Of a stretch of DNA of 64,000 bases, positions 32,926 to 41,648 are shown piece by piece. Made by a program: the position numbers and the translations under genes. Source of the stretch: Paenibacillus radicis (ex Gao et al. 2016) (lineage in GTDB: Bacteria; Bacillota; Bacilli; Paenibacillales; Paenibacillaceae); assembly GCF_014641555.1 (NCBI RefSeq), contig NZ_BMHY01000001.1, positions 903,678 through 967,677 of the forward strand, given 5' to 3'. The notes beneath the pieces were generated by a model. That model was not told the DNA's origin, searched no databases, and saw only the letters and a list, made by a program, of their open reading frames with translations. Numbering within the stretch: position 1 is the first letter of the stretch; the number at the start of each line of letters is the position of its first letter.

Positions 32926-34491
32926 ATGTACAGTGAAATTCAGCAAGTTAAAAAACTGGCAGGCCAATACAATCTCATCCCGATCGTCCGTCAAATCATG
33001 GCGGATACCGAGACGCCAATCCGGCTGTTCCAGCATTTTGCCAAGGAAAAACACGCCTTTCTGCTGGAAAGCGTAGAGGGCGGCGTGAAATGGGCGCGCT
33101 ACTCGTTCATCGGAACGGACCCGTTCATGATGCTATACGGCAAAGACGGCAAAATGGTGCTGGAGCATAACGGCACCGTCGACACTTTCGACGATAAGCC
33201 AATCGATTTGCTGAAGGCGCATCTGCGCTCCTTCCGCAGCCCGGCTATTCCGGGATTGCCGCCGTTCACGGGCGGAGCGATCGGATTTTTCGGATATGAC
33301 CTTCTTCAATATTATGAGAAGCTGCCGAAGCACCGGATCGACGATCTTCAAATGAATGATCTGCAATTTATGTTCTGCGATCAAGTGATCGTCTTCGATC
33401 ATTTCAAGCAGCAGCTGCAAATTATCGGCAACGTTCATATCCCTCAAGTCGCGACAGATTCTGCTGTTGAGGAAGCTTACGCGGCTGCGGCGGCTAAAAT
33501 CGACGAAACGATCGAACGATTGCAGCAGCCGATTGCCATTCCGGTTATGTCCGGTGCATCAGTAACGGTTGACCCGGATCTCGGCGACGTGCAGTCGAAT
33601 GTGACGAAGGAGCAATTCATTGCCAATATCGAGCGGTCGAAGGAATATATTCGCGCGGGCGATATTTTCCAAGTGGTATTGTCCCAGCGCTTCAGCATTG
33701 AAACGGACATCGATCCGCTGCATGTGTACCGCGTTCTGCGCACGATGAATCCTTCTCCTTATATGTACTATTTGAAGATGGGGGACGAAGTGATCGTCGG
33801 TACGTCGCCGGAGGCGCTCGTGAAAGTAACCAATGACAAAGTAGAGACCCGTCCAATCGCCGGCACGCGCCCAAGAGGGAAGACGCCGGAAGAGGATCTG
33901 CAGATGGAGCGGGATCTGCTGGCCGACGAGAAAGAGCGCGCGGAGCACCTGATGCTCGTTGACCTGGGGCGCAACGATATCGGCCGTGTATCGGAGTTCG
34001 GCTCAGTTCATTGCGATTCCTTTATGGAGATCGAACGGTATTCGCATGTGATGCATATCGTCTCCAACGTGTCCGGCAAGCTTCGTGAAGACAAAGACTT
34101 CTATGATGCCTTCCTTTCTTGCTTGCCAGCGGGTACTGTATCTGGAGCGCCTAAGCTGCGGGCGATGGAGATTATCGCGGAACTCGAAAATGAAGCCCGC
34201 GGCGCTTATGCCGGCGCTATCGGCTACTTGGGCTTTGGCGGCACGCTCGACACTTGCATTACGATTCGAACGATTATTTTCAAAAACGGCAAAGCATATG
34301 TGCAAGCAGGGGCTGGCATCGTATGGGATTCTGTACCGGAGAGCGAATATTTGGAGACGGTCAATAAAGCGAAAGCCAGCTTGAAGGCGATTCGCACGGC
34401 CGAGCAAATTTTCGGTACGAAGCGTTCCCAAGAGCAAAGTGCAATCAATACCGATTATTACGTCCAGGCGGGAGAGGGGAAAGGGCAATGA
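32926..34491 (+). CDS. trpE: anthranilate synthase component I
   Basis: Forms anthranilate from chorismate with ammonia delivered by a glutaminase subunit. The start at 32926 follows TTAGGAGG; the frame is open back to 32836 without a site. The 521 residues have the N-terminal Trp-feedback region with LLES near residue 52, and the chorismate-binding domain with RPIAGTRPRG, DLGRNDIGRV and AGAGIVWDSVPESEY. No trpG is in the operon; as in B. subtilis a shared PabA-type glutaminase encoded elsewhere is likely. Overlaps trpD by four bases. Confidence 0.97.
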   Translation: MYSEIQQVKKLAGQYNLIPIVRQIMADTETPIRLFQHFAKEKHAFLLESVEGGVKWARYSFIGTDPFMMLYGKDGKMVLEHNGTVDTFDDKPIDLLKAHLRSFRSPAIPGLPPFTGGAIGFFGYDLLQYYEKLPKHRIDDLQMNDLQFMFCDQVIVFDHFKQQLQIIGNVHIPQVATDSAVEEAYAAAAAKIDETIERLQQPIAIPVMSGASVTVDPDLGDVQSNVTKEQFIANIERSKEYIRAGDIFQVVLSQRFSIETDIDPLHVYRVLRTMNPSPYMYYLKMGDEVIVGTSPEALVKVTNDKVETRPIAGTRPRGKTPEEDLQMERDLLADEKERAEHLMLVDLGRNDIGRVSEFGSVHCDSFMEIERYSHVMHIVSNVSGKLREDKDFYDAFLSCLPAGTVSGAPKLRAMEIIAELENEARGAYAGAIGYLGFGGTLDTCITIRTIIFKNGKAYVQAGAGIVWDSVPESEYLETVNKAKASLKAIRTAEQIFGTKRSQEQSAINTDYYVQAGEGKGQ

Positions 34492-35540
34492 CATTCGTAA
34501 CGGAACCGATGACGATGCAAAGCGCGCTTAATCAATTGATCGGCGGAGAGGATCTGTCGAGAGCTACTGCGCGCTCGGTTATGGAAATTATTATGAACGG
34601 CGAGGCCACTCCCGCTCAGATCGCCGGTGTCGTAACGGCTTTGCGGATGAAGGGCGAGACGAAAGAGGAAATTACAGGCTTTGCCGAGGTGATGCGCGCT
34701 TTCTCCAGTCATGTGCAGACGAGACAGGAGGGGCTGCTTGATACTTGCGGAACCGGAGGCTCTGGCATTCATAAATTCAATATTTCGACGGCTTCTTCTA
34801 TTATTGCGTCTTCAGCAGGCATTCGCGTAGCGAAGCATGGCAATCGGGCGATGTCGGGCAAGGCGGGGAGCGCTGACGTGCTGGAGGCGCTGGGCGTGCA
34901 AATTACACTGACGCCGGAGCAAGCCTCGGAGTGCTTGAACCGCATTGGCATCTGCTTTATGTTCGCGCAGCTGTACCACCCGTCGCTGCGTCACGCCGCT
35001 GTGCCGCGCCGTGAGCTGGGCGTGCGTACGATCTTCAACATGCTGGGCCCGCTGACCAATCCGGCAGGCGCTGATCGTCAACTTCTTGGACTATATGACC
35101 GGACGAAAACAGAGACGATTGCATCTGTGCTCAGCGAGCTAGGTGTGAAACGTGCCATGGTCGTGAGCAGCAATGACGGCTTGGATGAGATTAGCATTTC
35201 CGCTCCAACGCGAATTTCGGAGCTGCTGGACGGCGAGGTTCGCACGTATGAGCTGACGCCGGAGGAGCTGGGCCTCAACCGCTATCCAATCAGCGAAGTC
35301 ATCGGCGGTGATCCGCAAGTGAATGCGGCGCTGATCCGGAACATTTTCAGCGGTGAGCAGCGAGGCGCGTATCGGGACATCGTGCTGGCGAATGCCGGTG
35401 CTTGCATCTATGTAGGAGGTTTGGCTGCATCCCTCCGCGAAGGAGCGGAAATCGCAGCCGAAATGATCGATTCAGGTAAAGCGGAGCAGCAGCTTCATTC
35501 GCTTATTCAAACGACAGGAGAGTTGGCGCATGTTTCTTGA
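34488..35540 (+). CDS. trpD: anthranilate phosphoribosyltransferase
   Basis: Joins anthranilate to phosphoribosyl pyrophosphate, step 2 of tryptophan synthesis. The 350 residues carry DTCGTGGSGIHKFNISTAS (near 85-103, the PRPP loop), KHGNRAMSGKAGSADVLEALG and the NMLGPLTNPAGA block. The ATG overlaps the trpE stop as ATGA, giving coupled translation. Confidence 0.97.
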   Translation: MTFVTEPMTMQSALNQLIGGEDLSRATARSVMEIIMNGEATPAQIAGVVTALRMKGETKEEITGFAEVMRAFSSHVQTRQEGLLDTCGTGGSGIHKFNISTASSIIASSAGIRVAKHGNRAMSGKAGSADVLEALGVQITLTPEQASECLNRIGICFMFAQLYHPSLRHAAVPRRELGVRTIFNMLGPLTNPAGADRQLLGLYDRTKTETIASVLSELGVKRAMVVSSNDGLDEISISAPTRISELLDGEVRTYELTPEELGLNRYPISEVIGGDPQVNAALIRNIFSGEQRGAYRDIVLANAGACIYVGGLAASLREGAEIAAEMIDSGKAEQQLHSLIQTTGELAHVS

Positions 35541-36324
35541 TAAAATTGTAGCAACCAAACGGAATGAAGTGGCGGCACTAGCCCGGCAGTTTCAATTGGC
35601 GGAGTATGAAAAGCGGATTTCGGAGCTCAAGGCATGCCGCGGCTTCGAGAAAGCTTTGAATGCGGGCCGCAAACGGGATATGGGGCTTATTGCTGAAGTA
35701 AAGAAGGCATCACCTTCGAAAGGGCTTATCCGGGCGGACTTCCATCCGGCGGAGCTTGCGACAGCCTATGAGAAAGCGGGAGCGGACTGCATCTCTGTGC
35801 TGACGGATCGCGACTATTTCCAAGGCTCGAACGAGTATCTGACGCTGGTGCATGAGACGGTTGCCGTTCCTCTGCTCCGCAAGGATTTCATTATCGATTA
35901 TAAACAAGTGTATGAAGCTCGCGTAATTGGTGCGGATGCCGTGCTGCTGATCGCCGCGATCTTGACCAAGCAAGAGCTGAGCGAGCTTTATGATATCGCC
36001 AAGTCGCTTGGGCTGGACGTATTAGTGGAAGTGCATGACCGCCAGGAGCTGGAACAAGTGCTGGAGCTGGACAAGGCATCGCTCATCGGCGTTAACAACC
36101 GCGACTTGAAGTCATTCGTAACGGATCTAACCACGACGGAGCAGCTTATCGCACTGATGCCGGAAAACGTGACTGTCATAAGCGAAAGCGGGATTGCAGG
36201 CCGCAAAGATATGGATTATTTGCAGTCCATAGGAGCGCAAGGCGTGCTGATCGGCGAGCATTTCATGCGACAGTCTGACGCCGGAGCCGCAATCATCGAT
36301 CTGATGGGTCCGGTGAACGCGTAA
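35530..36324 (+). CDS. trpC: indole-3-glycerol phosphate synthase
   Basis: Closes the indole ring from CdRP, step 4 of the pathway, in a TIM barrel of 264 residues. Recognised by AEVKKASPSKGLI (near 56-68, catalytic Lys), LRKDFIIDYKQVYEAR, LVEVHDRQEL, GVNNRDLKSF and SESGIAGRKD. It overlaps trpD by 11 bases; AGGAGAG inside trpD is its ribosome-binding site. It is separate from trpF, unlike the fused E. coli protein. Confidence 0.97.
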   Translation: MFLDKIVATKRNEVAALARQFQLAEYEKRISELKACRGFEKALNAGRKRDMGLIAEVKKASPSKGLIRADFHPAELATAYEKAGADCISVLTDRDYFQGSNEYLTLVHETVAVPLLRKDFIIDYKQVYEARVIGADAVLLIAAILTKQELSELYDIAKSLGLDVLVEVHDRQELEQVLELDKASLIGVNNRDLKSFVTDLTTTEQLIALMPENVTVISESGIAGRKDMDYLQSIGAQGVLIGEHFMRQSDAGAAIIDLMGPVNA

Positions 36325-36998
36325 TGAACGATCGGCCACGAATCAAAATTTGCGGGTTGAAGGATGCAGAGACGATAGGTCTTATGGACGGCTTGCCGTT
36401 TCATGAAATAGGCTTCGTCTTCGCAAGCAGCAAACGCATGGTAGCCCCGGAGGCGGCTGCCTTGCTCGTCCAGGCAGCCAAGCAGCTTCGTGCCGCTGAC
36501 GGTCAACCGCCCCAAACGGTTGGCGTATTCGTCAATGCCAGCGCGGAGGAACTGCGGCATGCCGTAAGCACCGCAGGATTGGATGTCGTTCAGCTGCATG
36601 GCGAGGAGTCTCCCGGCTTTTGCCGCAATGTCAAGCAGGAGCTCGGCGTGGACGTGTGGAAAGTGTTCTCGATTAGGCCCGAAACAACTGAACCGCCTCA
36701 GTCGGCAGAAGAGAAGCTGGCGCCATACAAAGGCGTAATCGATGCGGTGTTAATTGATACGGCTGGCGGCGGAACCGGAGTCGCATTCGACTGGCAAGTG
36801 ATTGCCGAGTACCGTGCTGCGGCAAATGCGATAGGCGTTCCCTTATATGTAGCGGGAGGTCTTCATCCGGACAATGTAACTGAGCTGCTGGATGGCTATA
36901 TGCCAGATGGCATCGACGTATCCAGCGGCGTGGAGACGGAAGGGCACAAAGATATCGATAAAATCAGATTATTCGTTAGAAAGGTGATAGAGCGATGA
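36324..36998 (+). CDS. trpF: phosphoribosylanthranilate isomerase
   Basis: Amadori rearrangement of PRA to CdRP, step 3. The 224-residue TIM barrel shows [10 protein letters not shown] (near 8-17, catalytic Cys), [40 protein letters not shown] and the phosphate-binding GGLHPDNV and [13 protein letters not shown] blocks. The family usually has FxxSxR at the second motif; here it reads FASSKR. Stop of trpC and start overlap as TAATG. Confidence 0.95.
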   Translation: MNDRPRIKICGLKDAETIGLMDGLPFHEIGFVFASSKRMVAPEAAALLVQAAKQLRAADGQPPQTVGVFVNASAEELRHAVSTAGLDVVQLHGEESPGFCRNVKQELGVDVWKVFSIRPETTEPPQSAEEKLAPYKGVIDAVLIDTAGGGTGVAFDWQVIAEYRAAANAIGVPLYVAGGLHPDNVTELLDGYMPDGIDVSSGVETEGHKDIDKIRLFVRKVIER

Positions 36999-38200
36999 AC
37001 CAATTACCCGATGATAAAGGGCGTTTTGGCAAGTTCGGCGGACGTTACGTTCCCGAGACGCTGATGAACGCGCTGCTTGAACTGGAAGAAGCATATAACC
37101 GCTATTCGAAAGATCCGGAGTTTCAAGAAGAGGTCCGCTATTTGCTTCATAAATACTCGGGCCGTCCAACCTCGTTATATTATGCAGAGCGTCTGAGCAG
37201 CCATCTGGGCGGCGCGAAGGTTTACTTGAAGCGTGAGGATTTGAACCATACCGGCGCTCATAAAATCAATAACACAATCGGCCAGGCTGTCTTGGCCAAA
37301 CGTATGGGCAAGACGAAGATCATTGCTGAGACGGGAGCGGGCCAGCATGGCGTTGCATCTGCAACAGTAGCGGCTCTCCTTGGTCTCGAATGCAAAGTGT
37401 TTATGGGCGAGGAAGATATGAAGCGGCAGCAGTTGAACGTGTTCCGGATGCAACTGCTCGGCGCTGAAGTTGTTCCGGTTACTTCCGGAACGAGAACGCT
37501 GAAGGATGCCTGCAATGAAACGCTTCGTTATTGGGTCAGCCATGTCGAAGATACTTATTATATTCTAGGCTCGGCAACCGGCCCTCACCCGTATCCAAAG
37601 ATTGTACGCGACTTCCAGCGTATCATCGGCGATGAGGCGCGCAAGCAGATTGTTGAGAGTGAAGGCCGCTTGCCAGATTATGTCGTTGCAGCTGTCGGCG
37701 GCGGCAGCAATGCGATCGGCATTTTCTATCCTTTCGTAGGAGATGAATCGGTTCGTCTGGTTGGAGTAGAGGCAGCTGGACGCGGCGTGGATACAAATGA
37801 GCATGCAGCTACGATGACGAAAGGCAGCCACGGCGTATTCCAAGGTTCTTTGAGCTACTTGCTGCAAGATGAATTCGGTCAGGTACAGCCTGCTCATTCG
37901 ATTTCGGCCGGACTTGACTATCCGGGTATTGGACCGGAGCATGCTTATTTGAAGGATTCGGGTCGGGCGCAATACTTCCCGATTACCGATGCCGAGGCAC
38001 TGGAAGCGCTCCAGCTTCTGTCGCGTACGGAAGGCATCATTCCGGCGCTGGAGTCGGCGCATGCTATCGCACAGACGATGAAGCTTGCACCAACGCTGTC
38101 GAAGGATGAGATCATTGTGGTCAGCTTGTCCGGCCGCGGCGACAAAGACGTAGAAGCGATTATGGGTTATCTCGGAGGTGAGCAGCATGAATCTCATTGA
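36995..38200 (+). CDS. trpB: tryptophan synthase beta chain
   Basis: PLP enzyme that condenses indole with serine. The 401 residues contain [19 protein letters not shown] near the start, the PLP lysine in [16 protein letters not shown] (near 79-94), [12 protein letters not shown] and the [13 protein letters not shown] phosphate loop. It overlaps trpF by four bases. Works as an alpha2-beta2 complex with the trpA product that follows. Confidence 0.98.
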   Translation: MNQLPDDKGRFGKFGGRYVPETLMNALLELEEAYNRYSKDPEFQEEVRYLLHKYSGRPTSLYYAERLSSHLGGAKVYLKREDLNHTGAHKINNTIGQAVLAKRMGKTKIIAETGAGQHGVASATVAALLGLECKVFMGEEDMKRQQLNVFRMQLLGAEVVPVTSGTRTLKDACNETLRYWVSHVEDTYYILGSATGPHPYPKIVRDFQRIIGDEARKQIVESEGRLPDYVVAAVGGGSNAIGIFYPFVGDESVRLVGVEAAGRGVDTNEHAATMTKGSHGVFQGSLSYLLQDEFGQVQPAHSISAGLDYPGIGPEHAYLKDSGRAQYFPITDAEALEALQLLSRTEGIIPALESAHAIAQTMKLAPTLSKDEIIVVSLSGRGDKDVEAIMGYLGGEQHESH

Positions 38201-38993
38201 TCAAACATTTGCCAAATTGAAGGAAGAAGGCAAGACGGCGCTTATTCCGTTTCTGACGACGGGGGATCCCGATCTGGAAACGACGATCGCTATCATTCAG
38301 CAGCTGGAGCAGTCGGGTGCCGATCTCATTGAGCTTGGCGTTCCTTACTCCGATCCGCTCGCCGATGGACCGGTCATTCAAAGGGCGTCTGAGCGGGCTT
38401 TGGTGAATCGGATTTCGATCCGGGATTGCATCGATACAGCGGAAAAAGCTCGTCAAGCCGGCGTTAAGCTGCCGTTCATCCTGTTTACTTATTTCAACCC
38501 GGTACTGCAATTTGGTCTGGAATCGTTCATGGAGCTTGTAAAAGCGAAGGGAATCAGCGGTCTCATTATTCCTGATTTGCCGATGGAAGAGGATGAGGAG
38601 GTTCGTGCGCTGGCAGAAGCAGCAGATATTCACCTAATTCCGCTTGTTGCACCAACATCGAAGGACCGCGTCGTACGCATTTCACGCAAGGCTAGAGGTT
38701 TCGTATATTGTGTATCCTCGCTTGGCGTAACGGGCGTACGCGCTGAATTCCATAGCGGTATTGACGACTTTCTCTCCACCGTGCGCGAAGCGACTGACTT
38801 GCCGATTGCCGTAGGCTTTGGTATCTCGAGCCGCGAGCAGGTCGAGCGTTTCTCCAAATCCTGCGACGGAGTGGTAGTGGGAAGCGCCATCGTGCGCAAG
38901 ATCGAAGAGGCGCTGCCGCTGCTGGCTGAAGCAAGCAGCCGGGAAGCGGGACTTCGTCAAATCGGCGAGTTTGTGTCCGAATTAAAGGTTTAA
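38187..38993 (+). CDS. trpA: tryptophan synthase alpha chain
   Basis: Cleaves indole-3-glycerol phosphate and passes indole to TrpB. The 268-residue TIM barrel has [13 protein letters not shown] (near 21-33), [24 protein letters not shown] with catalytic Glu and Asp (split around residue 54), and [10 protein letters not shown]. The start at 38187 is preferred, since GGAGGTG ends seven bases before it; the GTG at 38178 is part of that site. Overlaps trpB by 14 bases and is closed by a strong terminator. Confidence 0.97.
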   Translation: MNLIDQTFAKLKEEGKTALIPFLTTGDPDLETTIAIIQQLEQSGADLIELGVPYSDPLADGPVIQRASERALVNRISIRDCIDTAEKARQAGVKLPFILFTYFNPVLQFGLESFMELVKAKGISGLIIPDLPMEEDEEVRALAEAADIHLIPLVAPTSKDRVVRISRKARGFVYCVSSLGVTGVRAEFHSGIDDFLSTVREATDLPIAVGFGISSREQVERFSKSCDGVVVGSAIVRKIEEALPLLAEASSREAGLRQIGEFVSELKV

Positions 38994-39000
38994 TCGCATG

Positions 39001-39047
39001 AGACTGCCCCGAAGGTTCGGAAGAACCCCGGGGCAGTCTTTCTTTTC
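39001..39047 (+). terminator. intrinsic terminator after trpA
   Basis: AGACTGCCCCG (39001-39011) pairs with CGGGGCAGTCT (39029-39039), with an inner GGTTC/GAACC stem, then TTCTTTT. It separates trpA from hisC. Confidence 0.93.
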
Positions 39048-39135
39048 TAATGCGAACCCTTTCAAACGGCAGGAAGATGTGAGACAATAGATGACATGCA
39101 ATAGACAGTTAATTCGATGAAGAGGTGAACGGCAC

Positions 39136-40233
39136 ATGCAGCCAAAAAGCAATATTGTGCATCTTCCCGTCTACCAGCCGGGTAAGCCGATTGAAGATGT
39201 GAAGAGAGAGCTTGGTCTAACAGAAGTTATTAAACTTGCTTCCAACGAAAATCCGCTGGGCAGTTCCGAGCTTGCTCGGGCGGCAGCGATCCAGGAACTG
39301 GGGCAATCTCATATTTATCCGGACGGCGCAAGTGTCGAGCTGACCGCTGTGCTGGCTGAACATTTGTCCGTTCAGACGAATCAGATTATATTCGGGACAG
39401 GCTCCAGTGAAATTATTCTGATGGCTGCCCGCGCTTTCCTCGCTCCGGGCGATGAGACGATTATGGCGGACGAGACATTCTCCCAGTATAAACATAATGC
39501 CGAAGTCGAGAACGCCAGATTGATTGAAGTTCCGCTTGCAAACGGCAAACATGATTTGCCTGCAATGCTTGCGAAAGTGACAGAGCGTACAAAAATCATC
39601 TGGGTATGCAACCCGAATAATCCGACTGGTACCATTGTAACGAAGGACGAGCTTGTATCCTTCCTCGACCAAGTGCCTAAGCATGTCCTGGTTATTCTTG
39701 ATGAGGCGTACTGCGAATTTGTAAGCGACCCTGACTTCCCGGACGGTCTGCAGCTGCTGGACCGCTACCGAAATTTGCTCGTTCTGCGGACATTCTCGAA
39801 AATTTACGGACTCGCTTCGCTGCGGATCGGCTACGGCGTCGGGCATCCGGACGTCATCCGGTTTATCAATCAAGTTCGCGAGCCGTTTAATACGACGCGT
39901 ATGGCACAAGCTGCAGCTAAAGCGGCAATTGCTGACCAAGATTTCATTGACCGCTGCCGTAAGGAGAATGCAGAGGGCATTGCCTTCATGGCAGGCCGCT
40001 TCGACGCGCTTGGCCTTTCTTACTTCCCGGCGCATGGCAACTTTATTATGGTAGACGTGAAACGTCCATCAATGGAGATGTTTGGCGCACTGCTGCGCAA
40101 AGGCATTATTACGCGTGCGGGCTGGACTTATTACCCCACTCATATTCGCGTCTCGATCGGTACGAAGGAACAGAACGAGAAGTTTATGACAGCTTTGGAG
40201 CAAGTGCTTCAGGAATCGGCGGTGCACGGATAA
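39136..40233 (+). CDS. hisC: histidinol-phosphate / aromatic aminotransferase
   Basis: Class I PLP aminotransferase of 365 residues. In Bacillus the enzyme at this position serves both histidine and aromatic amino acid synthesis. Motifs: KLASNENPLGSS (near 33-44), NPNNPTGT, DEAYCEF, and the PLP lysine in LRTFSKIYGLASLRIGYG (near 217-234). GAGGTGA precedes the ATG. It is followed four bases later by tyrA, which makes its aromatic substrate chain complete (prephenate to hydroxyphenylpyruvate to tyrosine). Confidence 0.94.
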   Translation: MQPKSNIVHLPVYQPGKPIEDVKRELGLTEVIKLASNENPLGSSELARAAAIQELGQSHIYPDGASVELTAVLAEHLSVQTNQIIFGTGSSEIILMAARAFLAPGDETIMADETFSQYKHNAEVENARLIEVPLANGKHDLPAMLAKVTERTKIIWVCNPNNPTGTIVTKDELVSFLDQVPKHVLVILDEAYCEFVSDPDFPDGLQLLDRYRNLLVLRTFSKIYGLASLRIGYGVGHPDVIRFINQVREPFNTTRMAQAAAKAAIADQDFIDRCRKENAEGIAFMAGRFDALGLSYFPAHGNFIMVDVKRPSMEMFGALLRKGIITRAGWTYYPTHIRVSIGTKEQNEKFMTALEQVLQESAVHG

Positions 40234-40237
40234 TTTT

Positions 40238-41326
40238 ATGGCGAAAATAGCGATTTTTGGCGTAGGCTTGATCGGCGGCTCATTGGCATTATGCTTCAAG
40301 GGAAAACCGGAACTTACAGTAGTCGGTTATTCCAACCGCGAGTCGTCGGTACAGAAATATATGGAGCGCGGTGTCGTCGATTATGCGACGACCTCGCTCA
40401 AGGAAGCGGCAGAAGATGCTGACTTTATCTTTCTCTGCGTGCCGGTGGGCATGCTGGAGCAATACGTAGATGAACTGGGTAAGCTTGATTTGAAGCCCGG
40501 ATGTATTGTGACGGACGTTGGCAGCACAAAGGCCTCTGTTGTGGAATGCGGCCGCCGGCTTAACGGGCGGGGCGTATCGTTCATCGGCGGGCATCCAATG
40601 GCGGGCTCGGAGAAATCCGGGGTAGAGGCGGCTACGAGCATCCTGTTCGAAAATGCTTATTATGTACTGACACCTGATGCCACAACGCAGCAAGAAGCGT
40701 TGGACAGGCTGAAGGCGCTTCTCGTGCATACGAAGGCGCATATCGTGTCGGTGGATGCGGAATCTCATGATGAGATTGTCGGTGCGATTAGCCATTTGCC
40801 TCACATCATTGCTGTAGCGCTTGTGAATCAGATTCGCGGCTACAATGAGGAGAATGGACTGTACGAATCGCTCGCGGCAGGCGGATTCCGGGACATTACC
40901 CGAATCGCGTCCAGTGATCCCGTCGTATGGCGGGATATACTCATTAACAATCGGACGGTGCTCTTGAAGCTGCTCAAGGACTGGCAGGCGGGTACGGAGA
41001 AATTCGTACACATTCTGGAATCCGAGAATGGCGAAGCGATCGAGGAAGAATTCAAGATCGCAGGGGAGTTCCGCGGCCGTATGCCGGAGCGCCGCAAAGG
41101 CATTATTTTATCGACCTACGAATGTTACGTCAATGTAGCGGATCATCCTGGCATTATCGGTTCGATTGCGACAGAGCTTGGCAATGCCCGCATCAATTTG
41201 AGCAATATTCGCATTATCGAGAGCAGGGAGGATGTTCCCGGCGTGCTGAGATTGTCTTTCCGCACCCAGGAGGATCTGGATCAAGCGCTCGTACTGCTTT
41301 CTCCAAATTACTCTGTTCATCTGTAA
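40238..41326 (+). CDS. tyrA: prephenate dehydrogenase with C-terminal ACT domain
   Basis: NAD-dependent oxidative decarboxylation of prephenate to 4-hydroxyphenylpyruvate. The 362 residues begin with the Rossmann motif IFGVGLIGGSLAL (near 5-17), followed by VGSTK, GGHPMAGSEKSG and SHLPHIIAVALVNQ. A C-terminal ACT domain (about 290-362, YVNVADHPGIIGSIATELG) suggests feedback by tyrosine. The last codons lie in a 16-bp inverted repeat with the stop codon in the loop. In B. subtilis the EPSP synthase gene follows; here the conserved order stops. Confidence 0.95.
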   Translation: MAKIAIFGVGLIGGSLALCFKGKPELTVVGYSNRESSVQKYMERGVVDYATTSLKEAAEDADFIFLCVPVGMLEQYVDELGKLDLKPGCIVTDVGSTKASVVECGRRLNGRGVSFIGGHPMAGSEKSGVEAATSILFENAYYVLTPDATTQQEALDRLKALLVHTKAHIVSVDAESHDEIVGAISHLPHIIAVALVNQIRGYNEENGLYESLAAGGFRDITRIASSDPVVWRDILINNRTVLLKLLKDWQAGTEKFVHILESENGEAIEEEFKIAGEFRGRMPERRKGIILSTYECYVNVADHPGIIGSIATELGNARINLSNIRIIESREDVPGVLRLSFRTQEDLDQALVLLSPNYSVHL

Positions 41327-41342
41327 AGATGAACAGAGTAAT
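41307..41342 (+). terminator. 16-bp inverted repeat spanning the tyrA stop codon
   Basis: ATTACTCTGTTCATCT (41307-41322) and AGATGAACAGAGTAAT (41327-41342) are exact reverse complements around GTAA. CGTTTTC follows, a poor T run. A second palindrome, CGTTTTCA-A7-TGAAAACG (41343-41365), comes right after. The pair may end tyrA transcription and protect the 3' end, or may be an operator for the next promoter. Confidence 0.55.
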
Positions 41343-41369
41343 CGTTTTCAAAAAAAATGAAAACGCTTA

Positions 41370-41398
41370 TTGACAATTTGGAAGCGTATACATATAAT
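41370..41398 (+). promoter_or_regulatory. consensus sigma-A promoter in front of repeat R1 and the DUF4157 gene
   Basis: TTGACA (41370-41375), exactly 17 bases, TATAAT (41393-41398). TGAAAACGCTTATT (41358-41371) overlaps the -35 box and fits the catabolite-response consensus TGWAANCGNTNWCA at 12 of 14 positions. The start should be near 41405, at the beginning of R1. Confidence 0.85.
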
Positions 41399-41404
41399 AA
41401 AAGT

Positions 41405-41488
41405 ACAGTATGGTTTCTCTCCACTCCTATCCAAATCTATAGTGCTCATCATGAGCGCTGACCACTCCTCTGGAGTGGTTTTTTTTTT
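41405..41488 (+). ncRNA. putative small RNA or attenuating leader (repeat copy R1)
   Basis: About 84 bases from the predicted start to a terminator. Elements: CCACTCC (41421-41427); hairpin AGTGCTCAT-c-ATGAGCGCT (41441-41459); terminator ACCACTCC-TCT-GGAGTGGT (41461-41479) with ten T residues. CCACTCC occurs twice, so GGAGTGG can pair with either copy. I recognise no known riboswitch or T-box. It could be an independent RNA or the leader of the DUF4157 gene 160 bases downstream. The segment 41417-41488 recurs at 43018-43089. Confidence 0.65.
41417..41488 (+). repeat. 72-bp direct repeat, copy R1
   Basis: Identical to 43018-43089 except for T/C at 41443 (which keeps a G-T or G-C pair), one extra T in the terminator loop of R2 and one T fewer in its T run. 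Weaker similarity (AAAAGTACAGT) extends upstream of both copies. Confidence 0.95.
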
Positions 41489-41648
41489 GATTACCTCAAT
41501 GTCATGCTTGCGATGATTTCGCTGGACGATTTTGCCTACTTGTCCGGCGGGGTGGGACAAAAGACGAAATGTTGCCCGACAAGAAGGAGAAACAGTGACC
41601 ACGGTAGAATGTAGTGACAAACAACGTATCGCATGAAGGAGAGATTTG

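Noticed and set aside
36995..38200. Several minus-strand frames inside trpB, trpA and hisC of up to 272 codons
   Set aside because: All are opposite highly conserved enzymes in a tight operon and show no domain or start signal.
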